A stretch of DNA of 64,000 nt, taken from Acanthosepion lycidas (lineage: Eukaryota; Mollusca; Cephalopoda; Sepiida; Sepiidae). The notes below the pieces were generated by a model. The model did no database searches. It had not been told where the DNA came from and was given only the letters and a program-made list of their open reading frames with translations. Positions 1 to 8,400 of this stretch are shown here, piece by piece. The position numbers and the translations under genes are program-made. Position 1 is the first letter of the stretch. Every line of letters begins with the position of its first letter. The stretch spans positions 101,774,512-101,838,511 of the forward strand of contig OZ010588.1 in NCBI GenBank assembly GCA_963932145.1, given 5' to 3'.

Positions 1-1824
1 TCTAGTCTGGTTGGCCCCGAACAGACTTGTGCTGTGAAGGGCAGGACTATTCAGGATAACCTTCACATGGTACGCTTGATCTTAGAAAAAGTCGACAGTG
101 AAGCCGCGCTGATCAATTTAGATCAGTCCAAGGCCTTCGATAGGGTTGACCATCGATTTCTGGAGGCTGTCCTTTCGGCTGCCGGTTTCAGAGCCGACTT
201 TCGCTCCTGGATCCGACTTTTGTATGCGACCCCCGGTGCGCTGGTGGAAGTGAATGGGGTAAGATCGAAGCCTTTCGTATTGTCTCGCTCCATTCGTCAA
301 GGTTGTCCGCTCTCGCCTCTGCTTTACGTTCTTGCGTTGGAACCATTCCTTCGCAAGTTGAAGGCAAATCCGGTCCTGCGCGGAATTTCCCTGCCTGGGG
401 CTTCCACCTCAGCCAGGTATTCTGCCTATGCTGACGACGTTTCGGTTCTTGTGTCGAGCAGAGCCGAGATTGACGAAGTCAGCAAAGAGATCAGTGGGTA
501 TGAGATGGTGACAGGGGCCAAGATCAACCGCGATAAGTCTGTGGGCTTGCGGTTGGGTGCGTGGAAGGGAGTTTCTCTTCCCGGACCTTTCCTCTGGACG
601 GATGGGCCGATCAAGATACTCGGCGTCTGGTTCGGTCCTGATCTCCAGTTGGAAATGAATTGGTCGGAGGTGCAGGGGAAGGCCGAGATCGCGGTTAAAC
701 TGTGGTCTCGGAGGAGACTTTCCCTGAAGGGAAGGGCGGAGGTATGTGTTTCACACATATATCCGATACTCCTTTACCGACTTTCTGTGCTTCCGCTCCC
801 GTATGCCAGACTAATGTCATTAGTCCGGACCTTGTTCTCCTTTTTGTGGAGAGACAAGGCCCCTATGGTAACTCGCGAGATCTGTTGCCTTCATCCCTCT
901 GAGGGCGGTCTGGGTATGCCTAGCATTGAGATTCGTCAATATATGCTTCGCATTACCTTTCTAGACCGAATGTGTCGCGGATTGGATGAGGTGGGCACCT
1001 TTTGGAAAGAAGATGTCCGAAAACATTTCCCATCCCTGAGAAGTGTGCACTCGTGCGAGGAGGAGGCCGGCCGTAGACCTCGTGCCGAGTGTGCCTTCTA
1101 CCGCGAATGTCGTAGTGCTTTGAAGCTCCTTTTACGGACGTCGGATGGCCTCTCCGACGCCCAGGCGTTGTCTCGTAAGGCATTGTATCGATTGTTAGTT
1201 AGGGGGTCCGTTCAAGATGATCTGATCGACGAGCTCGGTCTTACGAAGCAGGAGGCTCGCTCGATGTGGCCTTGGGCGCCTGGGTTGAAATGTCTCAATA
1301 ACGATGAGGCATCACTCACCTGGCTGATGATTCGTGAGGCCCTCTGGGTCGGCAAGAGACTCTGTTCAGCAGGTTTGGAGAAATATCCAAACTGTCGTCG
1401 CTGCACTGGCGAAGTCGAGACCATTGGTCACGCCTTTTTTCAGTGCAAGACGGTAGTGCCGTTGTGCAAGTTTGTTGAAGGCCTCATGGTTCGCATGCTG
1501 CAGGGAAAGTTCTTTGTCCTGGAAGCCAGTTCTGTTTGTAGCAATGTGGTGTCGCAATTGACGAAGGCTGAACACTATGTGTTCTGTTGCTTACTAGGGA
1601 TTATGAGAGTCGTGATTTGGACGACGCGTCAGAAGGGATTCCATGAGGGCGAGAAGTTCACCTCTTCCCAACTGATCTTGTACTTTAAGCATCAGCTTAA
1701 AGTCAAGATTAGGACGGAAAGGCGGCGGCTCACCTCATCGGAATTTGGCAAAAGGTGGGTGAATCTTGCGCGAATGTGTAGAGTGAAAGGGGCTGACCTA
1801 GAGTGGCACTTGGACGTCGGTTAG
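1..1824 (+). CDS. ORF2 reverse transcriptase, C-terminal part (copy 0)
   Basis: The frame is open from base 1 and corresponds to ORF2 residue 546 onward (ATG numbering), giving 607 residues. It carries RT motif A (NLDQSKAFDRVDH), the RQGCPLSP motif, the catalytic YADD at about 430-441, the thumb region, and the C-terminal CX2CX8HX4C zinc motif near 1392-1445. No frameshift or internal stop is present. The N-terminal endonuclease lies upstream of the window, so intactness of the whole gene cannot be judged. The stop is TAG at 1822-1824. Confidence 0.93.
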   Translation, partial: SSLVGPEQTCAVKGRTIQDNLHMVRLILEKVDSEAALINLDQSKAFDRVDHRFLEAVLSAAGFRADFRSWIRLLYATPGALVEVNGVRSKPFVLSRSIRQGCPLSPLLYVLALEPFLRKLKANPVLRGISLPGASTSARYSAYADDVSVLVSSRAEIDEVSKEISGYEMVTGAKINRDKSVGLRLGAWKGVSLPGPFLWTDGPIKILGVWFGPDLQLEMNWSEVQGKAEIAVKLWSRRRLSLKGRAEVCVSHIYPILLYRLSVLPLPYARLMSLVRTLFSFLWRDKAPMVTREICCLHPSEGGLGMPSIEIRQYMLRITFLDRMCRGLDEVGTFWKEDVRKHFPSLRSVHSCEEEAGRRPRAECAFYRECRSALKLLLRTSDGLSDAQALSRKALYRLLVRGSVQDDLIDELGLTKQEARSMWPWAPGLKCLNNDEASLTWLMIREALWVGKRLCSAGLEKYPNCRRCTGEVETIGHAFFQCKTVVPLCKFVEGLMVRMLQGKFFVLEASSVCSNVVSQLTKAEHYVFCCLLGIMRVVIWTTRQKGFHEGEKFTSSQLILYFKHQLKVKIRTERRRLTSSEFGKRWVNLARMCRVKGADLEWHLDVG

Positions 1825-2592
1825 GTACAGGATTTGTCCTAACAGGGTTGAACATAGGCAACCCACCCTGATTTTAGGTTAGACTAGGTTTTTGAATTTG
1901 AATCTTTAGTTTTCCCTTTTTTCTAGTAAACTTAGCTAGGGTATGCATGCGCATTGGCCCCTTTTATTTCTGTCCCTATTTTTTCTTTCGTTTAATTCCC
2001 CATCCCCTCCCTCGTTAGGTGGTCAGTGATTTCAGTTCTCTGGTGGATGCGGGGCGACTTTCGTTTCGTGTGTGTGCTTTTTCGTATTTGTTGTTGTGTA
2101 TGAATGTGTGAGTGTCTGTGTGAATGCTTGGAGGAATGAATGTTTTTTCTTATTTTTCTAAGCCCCGCATTGATTTCGTCTAGTTAACTGATTTTGCTGC
2201 CACATTTATGGTTTGTGGGGGGTTTTATTACTAACACAGTTTTGTTTAGTTTTATTGTAAATAATTTAAAAGTCATATTGTACATAATCATTTGGGGTTC
2301 TTTTTAAAAATAATTGTTATTTTATGACCCTCCCCCCACGAACAATATTTGTACATAAGGGGACTAGTTAGGACTTCATGGAGAATTTGAGGCGTTATGG
2401 TGGACGTGGTAAGAAAGGTAGGAGTGAATGTGTTGTTTTGGTGATTGAAATATTGTTGGTTTGTTTGGGTCCGTGTCTGGGACTAGCTAAGTTTAGATTT
2501 AAGACAGAAGAAGACCGTCATTCCCCATCCCCCTTTTAGGCCTTGTGCCACATTTTATACATAAAATTTTGTATAAATAAATATCTTTACAC
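1825..2592 (+). other. 3' UTR of copy 0 (768 bp), structured
   Basis: Several inverted repeats are visible. A bulged hairpin follows the stop codon (CAGGG...CCCTG, about 1842-1870). ATGCGGGGC at 2047-2055 is complementary to GCCCCGCAT at 2162-2170. GTTTGTGGGGGG at 2211-2222 pairs with CCCCCCACGAAC at 2332-2343 (12 bp with one G-U). A terminal hairpin TTTATACA/TGTATAAA spans 2554-2577. AATAAA is at 2576-2581. A small ORF lies at 2378-2539. There is no poly(A) tail; the end is TATCTTTACAC. Confidence 0.8.
2378..2539 (+). CDS. Small conserved ORF in the 3' UTR (ORF3 candidate, 53 aa)
   Basis: ATG to TAG encodes a basic N-terminus (RRYGGRGKKGR, residues 5-15), a hydrophobic run (residues 18-37, CVVLVIEILLVCLGPCLGLA) and a charged tail ending SPSPF. 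The layout resembles a single-pass membrane microprotein, but I recognise no family. It is open at the same place in all seven copies. Codon 24 varies (Glu here, Gly or Ala elsewhere), and I saw no synonymous changes, so selection is not shown. The ATG context (TTCATGG) is weak at -3. It could simply be an open stretch in a conserved 3' UTR. Confidence 0.3.
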   Translation: MENLRRYGGRGKKGRSECVVLVIEILLVCLGPCLGLAKFRFKTEEDRHSPSPF

Positions 2593-2602
2593 GCTGTCTC
2601 CG
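2554..2602 (+). promoter_or_regulatory. Unit junction: terminal hairpin, poly(A) signal and TATA-like box
   Basis: TATAAATA at 2572-2579 lies 14-21 bases before the start of unit 1 (2593), so a TATA-directed start would fall about 10 bases inside the next unit. The same bases overlap AATAAA (2576-2581), the likely polyadenylation signal of the upstream copy, and the right arm of the terminal hairpin. Equivalent TATAAATA boxes are at 9660, 16748, 23840, 30920, 38003 and 45082. Promoter activity is inference. Confidence 0.45.
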
Positions 2603-3298
2603 AGTTACGTTATCCGTCTTTTTGTGACCAGTTTTTTTTGAACTTGTATAATTGTAATTTTTTGTGTTGCACAGCGACAAACTTGTTTTTTTTTGGCCAC
2701 GAGGAATTGTTTGGCGACCTTTTGTGGATTTAACGATATTTTTGAACACACCAAGACATTTTGCTAAGTTTTAATTTTTTATTATTCCATTTCTTTTATT
2801 TGTTTTTTATTTTTTGGGGGCTTCGGCCCACATAATTTTTTATTGTTTTATTTTTTTTTTGTTGTTAAAAAAAAATAAGTACATTTTAAGAAAAAAAGAA
2901 AAAGAAAACCTTATTTTTTATTTCGTTTTTATTTTTTTTACCCATTTTCATTTTATTAGCGACTTCGGTCGCATTCTTTTCTTTTTGATTTGACTAGTTT
3001 GTTTTTCTTGTGTTTTTAGTTTATTTTCTTTAGCGGCTTCGGCCGCAAACTTTTATTTTTTTTTTCTTCTGGTTACAAACCAGACTTTTTCTTTTCTTTT
3101 TCTTTTGTACTGTTTATTTGAATTTTTTGGAAAAAAAGAAAGGAGTTTTTGTTTTTTTGGCAGCCTTTGAGCGCCATCTTTATTTTTTAATCTTACCTTT
3201 TTATTTCTTTCTGTTTGTGCAAGTTTGTTCATTTTATTTTATTTTTTGTCTTTGCTATTTTATTTACTGGTTCATCCAGGCTTTTTCTTTATTTGTTT

Positions 3299-3337
<39 letters not shown>

Positions 3338-3393
3338 CTCTCCCAACTCCTTTCCACAACTTCCGCAGTTGGAAGTCTCAAATTTAATTCACC
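2593..3393 (+). other. 5' UTR of unit 1 with four hairpins and a poly(T) tract
   Basis: This T-rich leader contains GGGC-UUCG-GCCC (2818-2829), GCGAC-UUCG-GUCGC (2959-2972), GCGGC-UUCG-GCCGC (3033-3046) and TCTGGTT-ACA-AACCAGA (3068-3084). A run of 32 T (3301-3332) is followed by a pyrimidine-rich stretch ending CCGCAG and by a 6-bp hairpin ACTTCC/GGAAGT (3359-3376), 18 bases before the ORF1 ATG. UUCG-capped stems are known to be exceptionally stable in RNA; their role here is unknown. I see no promoter inside. Confidence 0.75.
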
Positions 3394-5442
3394 ATGGCCG
3401 ACGAAGCCAGTCGGTCTAATGTGAAGAAAGACCTGTTCGGTTCGGCGGCGAAAGCTGACCCGCCGGAGAAACCGACAAAGAAGCAGGCTAACACTAGCCC
3501 AAGTTTGAAAAAAGGTGCTAGTGTCTCGAAAAAAGACACTAGCAAAAATGTAGAAGTGCCCAAGGAGGCACAAGTCAAGACCGCCGAGGAATTGCCCTCA
3601 TGTTGGAAGTCCCCCCCAAGTTGTATCTTGAACATGGCGGATTTCTTGGATAAGGCGAAGGGGTACGCCCATCTTGTTAATAAAGATGGGTTCGTCGATA
3701 TTGTCCAAGAACTCGATGTGTTCTCAAAAAGAATGGTGACCATTTTTGTGGTGGATAAGAAAACTAGAAAGATTTGTCGCTCCACAAAAGAAACAGTGAT
3801 TAAATCACTTTTGTCCCTGGGGATAAAACCCCAAAGAGTAATAAAGGGTAGAGGGTTCTTCATGTGGGACATTCTGCTACCCACCCCAGAAGATTGCCTG
3901 GCCATGGCCAAGAAAGAGCTAATTACGAAGGATTTTATCATCAGAACGGAGTATGAGGGCCGCAGGCGGACTAGGGTAGCCGTCTTTGAAGTTCCTCCTC
4001 AAATTTCGGGAGAGCTCCTGGCTGCATTTTTCTTGCAGTTCGGCCAAATTTTAGGGGCTCTCTCCGACAATTTGAACGGGGGATGGACTTTTGACATAAT
4101 GCTCGACCAGAAGGCCTTCAAGTCCGTCCCCAACTGTTTGGAGTATGGCGACCGGAAAATGCCGGTCATAGTGACCGGTAGAAGACCAACTTGCTGGAGG
4201 TGTGGAGAGACTGGTCACCTTTCCTCCTCCTGCCCAGGAAAGAAGGCCCCTGGAGTTCCGGTCGCTGGCGACCAAAATCCCCCCTTGGCCGAGAAGCTAA
4301 TATCCGCGGCGCCTGTAGTGGGCCTAGCTGCGAGGCGGACCGGTGAGGAAAATCCCCCGGTTGGGCATAGTCCCTCATTACCCCCGAAGCCGACGCCTGC
4401 CACAAGTGTGGAGAAGGAGAAGGAGGAGGGGGAATGGCGCCTCGTAGTTAGAGGCAAGGGGAAGACCCAAACAGCGGTTCTTCAGTCCCAACATGACACC
4501 AGGGACAATGTCACCTACAGCCCCATTCCCTCTTCCAGCTCGGAGGGCGACGCCTCGGCGTCTTACGAATCCAATGCAACCGAAGCGCAAAAAATCAATG
4601 AACCCGGATGGAGAAAAATTTTAGACATCAAAAAACTAAAAAACAAACTGGATGAAACGCGGGCTAAAAAGCAAAAATCGCTGGGGGCACCGGGCCCCCT
4701 ATCCTCTGCCCCGTCTTCCCCTTCTGCATCAAAAAAATCGTTCTCGAAACCAGCTCCGCCCAAATCTGTATCCAACTCACCGGCAAAAACTATGCATTCG
4801 TCCAAACCTTCACCGGTGAGGACGCCGTCCGGATGGACCCCTTCAACTACTCCTAATGTCACACCAATGGTTACTCCCATTCATTCACCACTAAAAAAAA
4901 GGTACAGAAGTCCAGACTCGCAGACAACTACTGACAAGAAGAAAAAAAAGCTCAAACCTCCTTATTTCCCTGGGGAAGACGTCTGCCGCGTATCCCGGGA
5001 CCAGGCGGAAAGGGTTTTCGGGCAGACTCGAAACCCTAAAGAGCTGAAAATTCTGTGGAATTTTAAAAAAATCAATAATACAGATGTGGAGATGCCCGAA
5101 AATTTCCCTTCCGCACAAAGAGTACTGACCGTAATCAGAACTGGCCCGGGTACGCGGGAGATTTGGGGCATGATAGAGGAGGCCCAGTCGTCGCTCAAAA
5201 TGGTGCCCCCAGCTGCCTATCTTCTTGACCCCGAATCAAATGAATCTGACCAAAAGCTGAAAGGGAGGGTCCCAGTTTTTGTTCACCCATCCCTTTATAG
5301 AGCCCTCAAACTCACCTACCCCTCGGACATCGGCGGCTTGTCTCAAGACGATACCGTCGAAAATGAGATGGCGTCCGGATCTATGGGACGAGCTGTCGGT
5401 GTCCTCACCCCAGCCATGTTCTATCCTGAAGGACAACCCTAA
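3394..5442 (+). CDS. ORF1 gag-like RNA-binding protein (682 aa), unit 1
   Basis: This is the likely nucleic-acid chaperone that packages LINE RNA. The start sits in a strong context (CACCATGG). Residues 1-65 are Lys/Ser-rich. Residues 75-265 form a globular part; 190-262 look like the RRM-like fold that precedes zinc knuckles in many LINE ORF1 proteins. One CCHC knuckle follows: C267, C270, H275, C280 (CWRCGETGHLSSSC, CX2CX4HX4C). Residues 290-500 are Pro/Ser/Lys-rich and probably disordered. A basic nuclear-localisation-like patch lies at 501-521, and a conserved C-terminal segment at 522-682. ORF2 begins 11 bases after the TAA stop in another frame. Unit-specific residues include Ser381, Thr466-Met467 and Asn562. 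The LINE ORF1 role is well supported; the exact clade is inferred. Confidence 0.9.
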   Translation: MADEASRSNVKKDLFGSAAKADPPEKPTKKQANTSPSLKKGASVSKKDTSKNVEVPKEAQVKTAEELPSCWKSPPSCILNMADFLDKAKGYAHLVNKDGFVDIVQELDVFSKRMVTIFVVDKKTRKICRSTKETVIKSLLSLGIKPQRVIKGRGFFMWDILLPTPEDCLAMAKKELITKDFIIRTEYEGRRRTRVAVFEVPPQISGELLAAFFLQFGQILGALSDNLNGGWTFDIMLDQKAFKSVPNCLEYGDRKMPVIVTGRRPTCWRCGETGHLSSSCPGKKAPGVPVAGDQNPPLAEKLISAAPVVGLAARRTGEENPPVGHSPSLPPKPTPATSVEKEKEEGEWRLVVRGKGKTQTAVLQSQHDTRDNVTYSPIPSSSSEGDASASYESNATEAQKINEPGWRKILDIKKLKNKLDETRAKKQKSLGAPGPLSSAPSSPSASKKSFSKPAPPKSVSNSPAKTMHSSKPSPVRTPSGWTPSTTPNVTPMVTPIHSPLKKRYRSPDSQTTTDKKKKKLKPPYFPGEDVCRVSRDQAERVFGQTRNPKELKILWNFKKINNTDVEMPENFPSAQRVLTVIRTGPGTREIWGMIEEAQSSLKMVPPAAYLLDPESNESDQKLKGRVPVFVHPSLYRALKLTYPSDIGGLSQDDTVENEMASGSMGRAVGVLTPAMFYPEGQP

Positions 5443-5453
5443 TCGGCTTGACA

Positions 5454-8400
5454 ATGGCTCTCTGGTTAGCTAGTTTAAATGTCCGGGGCGTGAGGTCCGA
5501 GTCTCGCAGGGCGAGGCTCACTCGTGATCTTCAGCGCCTCGGGGTGAATGTATGTTGTTTACAAGAGACCCGTTTTTCTTCTCATGATCGTGAGGACATA
5601 CTGTCTAAGGGGTTCGCCGTTTTTTCAGCCTGTTTTGATGGTCGTTCGAGGGGTGTCTCTTGGCTAGTGAGCAAGTCTTTGAAGGCTGCTTGTACCCTTG
5701 TCTTCGCGGATCCGGCGGGCAGACTTTGCGTGCTGGATGTTACCATAAAGGATAAGGTTCTACGTCTCATTGGGGTTTATGCGCCCAATAGCCATTCCGA
5801 GCGGCCTGCTTTGTTTCGGCAGATCGCGCCCTTCTTGACGACGTCTCGTCGGGTAGTTTTAGCGGGGGATTGGAATGCCGTCCTTGACCCCGATATAGAT
5901 CGTATAGGGCATAAACAAGGTACTAACAACCCGGATGTGAAACCATTTCGGGACTTTATCGATGAGTTTGATCTTGTCGATAAGTTCCGGAATGAACACC
6001 CTCGGGAGGTAGCATGGACTTGGACAAATAGTGGCAACTCGGCTCCGGGGACGCTTGCGAGCTACCTGGACCGGGTCCTAGTTAGGAGAGTCGATGTAGG
6101 GCTCTTAGGCTGTCCAAGTTTCCATTATATAGTTTACACGGATCATAGGCTTGTCCGGGTCCGTGTAAACTTAGATAAGCCTAAGGTTAGATTGGCTGGT
6201 TACTGGAAATTGAACTGTTCCCTTTTTGGTGATCAGGGTTTCCGGGACCAGCTGCTACTAATGATCCAAAGGGAATTGACGGGTGCGGTTGTGGGAAATG
6301 CCTGGTGGGGCAAATTAAAATCTCATATTCGAACGTTTGCTGCCGATTTTAGTCGTCGACTCAATCTAGATAGATTAGCGGCGCAAACTGCTTTAGAAGA
6401 TAAAGTCGATCGGGCAGTGAAATCCCGTGTTAGTGGGGACATAGCCTTAGCTAAGGCAGAGTTGTCCTCCTTGCTTATCAAGAAGGATCAAGCTCTGGTA
6501 GTTAGGGCTAGGTTAAAAAGAATGTCTTCTGAGGCAACGAATATGGCCGCTGAACTGCGTGCAGAGGAAAATCGAAGCGCGTCTAAGCGACATATCGCAT
6601 GCGTCACATTGCCGGATAAGCGGACCGTGACTACAAACGCGGGCATATGTGAGGTGTTTCGGGACTACTTTCAGGATCTTTTCACCAGGGAGCCCGGTCT
6701 GAGCTCTGCCCAGTTCGACGCCTATTTAGCTGACTTTCCCTGCCTTTCGGCGGCTGAAGCGGCTAGGTGCGAGGGTCCCATTACAGAGTCGGAGATCTGG
6801 GAAGCGCTGAAGCAGGTTGGCCTGGATAAGTCTCCGGGATTAGATGGTCTTCCCTACGAAGTGTACTTGAGGTTGTCGCACGTTTTTGTTCCTTTGCTGG
6901 AACTGATTTACAACCACTGGATGAAGCAGGGGTCTTTACCCCAACGCTTCACCAGGGGTGTGATCAAGTTGCTGCGTAAGGACAAGGGCGGTGGGGATGG
7001 GTTAGGGAACTTTCGCCCTTTAACGATGTTAAACACTGACTTAAAGATTTTGGCGAAGATCTTAGCCAACCGTTTGCAGCTTGTCCTGTCTAGTCTGGTT
7101 GGCCCCGAACAGACTTGTGCTGTGAAGGGCAGGACTATTCAGGATAACCTTCACATGGTACGCTTGATCTTAGAAAAAGTCGACAGTGAAGCCGCGCTGA
7201 TCAATTTAGATCAGTCCAAGGCCTTCGATAGGGTTGACCATCGATTTCTGGAGGCTGTCCTTTCGGCTGCCGGTTTCAGAGCCGACTTTCGCTCCTGGAT
7301 CCGACTTTTGTATGCGACCCCCGGTGCGCTGGTGGAAGTGAATGGGGTAAGATCGAAGCCTTTCGTATTGTCTCGCTCCATTCGTCAAGGTTGTCCGCTC
7401 TCGCCTCTGCTTTACGTTCTTGCGTTGGAACCATTCCTTCGCAAGTTGAAGGCAAATCCGGTCCTGCGCGGAATTTCCCTGCCTGGGGCTTCCACCTCAG
7501 CCAGGTATTCTGCCTATGCTGACGACGTTTCGGTTCTTGTGTCGAGCAGAGCCGAGATTGACGAAGTCAGCAAAGAGATCAGTGGGTATGAGATGGTGAC
7601 AGGGGCCAAGATCAACCGCGATAAGTCTGTGGGCTTGCGGTTGGGTGCGTGGAAGGGAGTTTCTCTTCCCGGACCTTTCCTCTGGACGGATGGGCCGATC
7701 AAGATACTCGGCGTCTGGTTCGGTCCTGATCTCCAGTTGGAAATGAATTGGTCGGAGGTGCAGGGGAAGGCCGAGATCGCGGTTAAACTGTGGTCTCGGA
7801 GGAGACTTTCCCTGAAGGGAAGGGCGGAGGTATGTGTTTCACACATATATCCGATACTCCTTTACCGACTTTCTGTGCTTCCGCTCCCGTATGCCAGACT
7901 AATGTCATTAGTCCGGACCTTGTTCTCCTTTTTGTGGAGAGACAAGGCCCCTATGGTAACTCGCGAGATCTGTTGCCTTCATCCCTCTGAGGGCGGTCTG
8001 GGTATGCCTAGCATTGAGATTCGTCAATATATGCTTCGCATTACCTTTCTAGACCGAATGTGTCGCGGATTGGATGAGGTGGGCACCTTTTGGAAAGAAG
8101 ATGTCCGAAAACATTTCCCATCCCTGAGAAGTGTGCACTCGTGCGAGGAGGAGGCCGGCCGTAGACCTCGTGCCGAGTGTGCCTTCTACCGCGAATGTCG
8201 TAGTGCTTTGAAGCTCCTTTTACGGACGTCGGATGGCCTCTCCGACGCCCAGGCGTTGTCTCGTAAGGCATTGTATCGATTGTTAGTTAGGGGGTCCGTT
8301 CAAGATGATCTGATCGACGAGCTCGGTCTTACGAAGCAGGAGGCTCGCTCGATGTGGCCTTGGGCGCCTGGGTTGAAATGTCTCAATAACGATGAGGCAT

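Larger units (their letters stand above)
1..2592 (+). mobile_element. LINE copy 0, 3' part (cut by window edge)
   Basis: This is the ORF2 C-terminal half plus the complete 3' UTR. It matches 7089-9680 of unit 1 with no length change. The only difference I noticed is one base (GAG here, GGG in unit 1, near 1340/8428), so the two are extremely recent duplicates. The upstream part lies outside the window. Confidence 0.95.

Noticed and set aside
3384..3941. A 185-codon minus-strand frame opposite the ORF1 start, conserved in all units
   Set aside because: It lies antisense to a well-supported CDS and recurs only because the units recur; it has no recognisable domain.
5448..5453. ORF2 start at the TTG codon
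   Set aside because: The first ATG is two codons later in a good context, and animals rarely use TTG; I chose 5454 and the equivalents in other units.
7514..7846. Minus-strand 110-codon frame inside ORF2 (also in other units)
   Set aside because: It is a shadow of the ORF2 coding strand with no motif.
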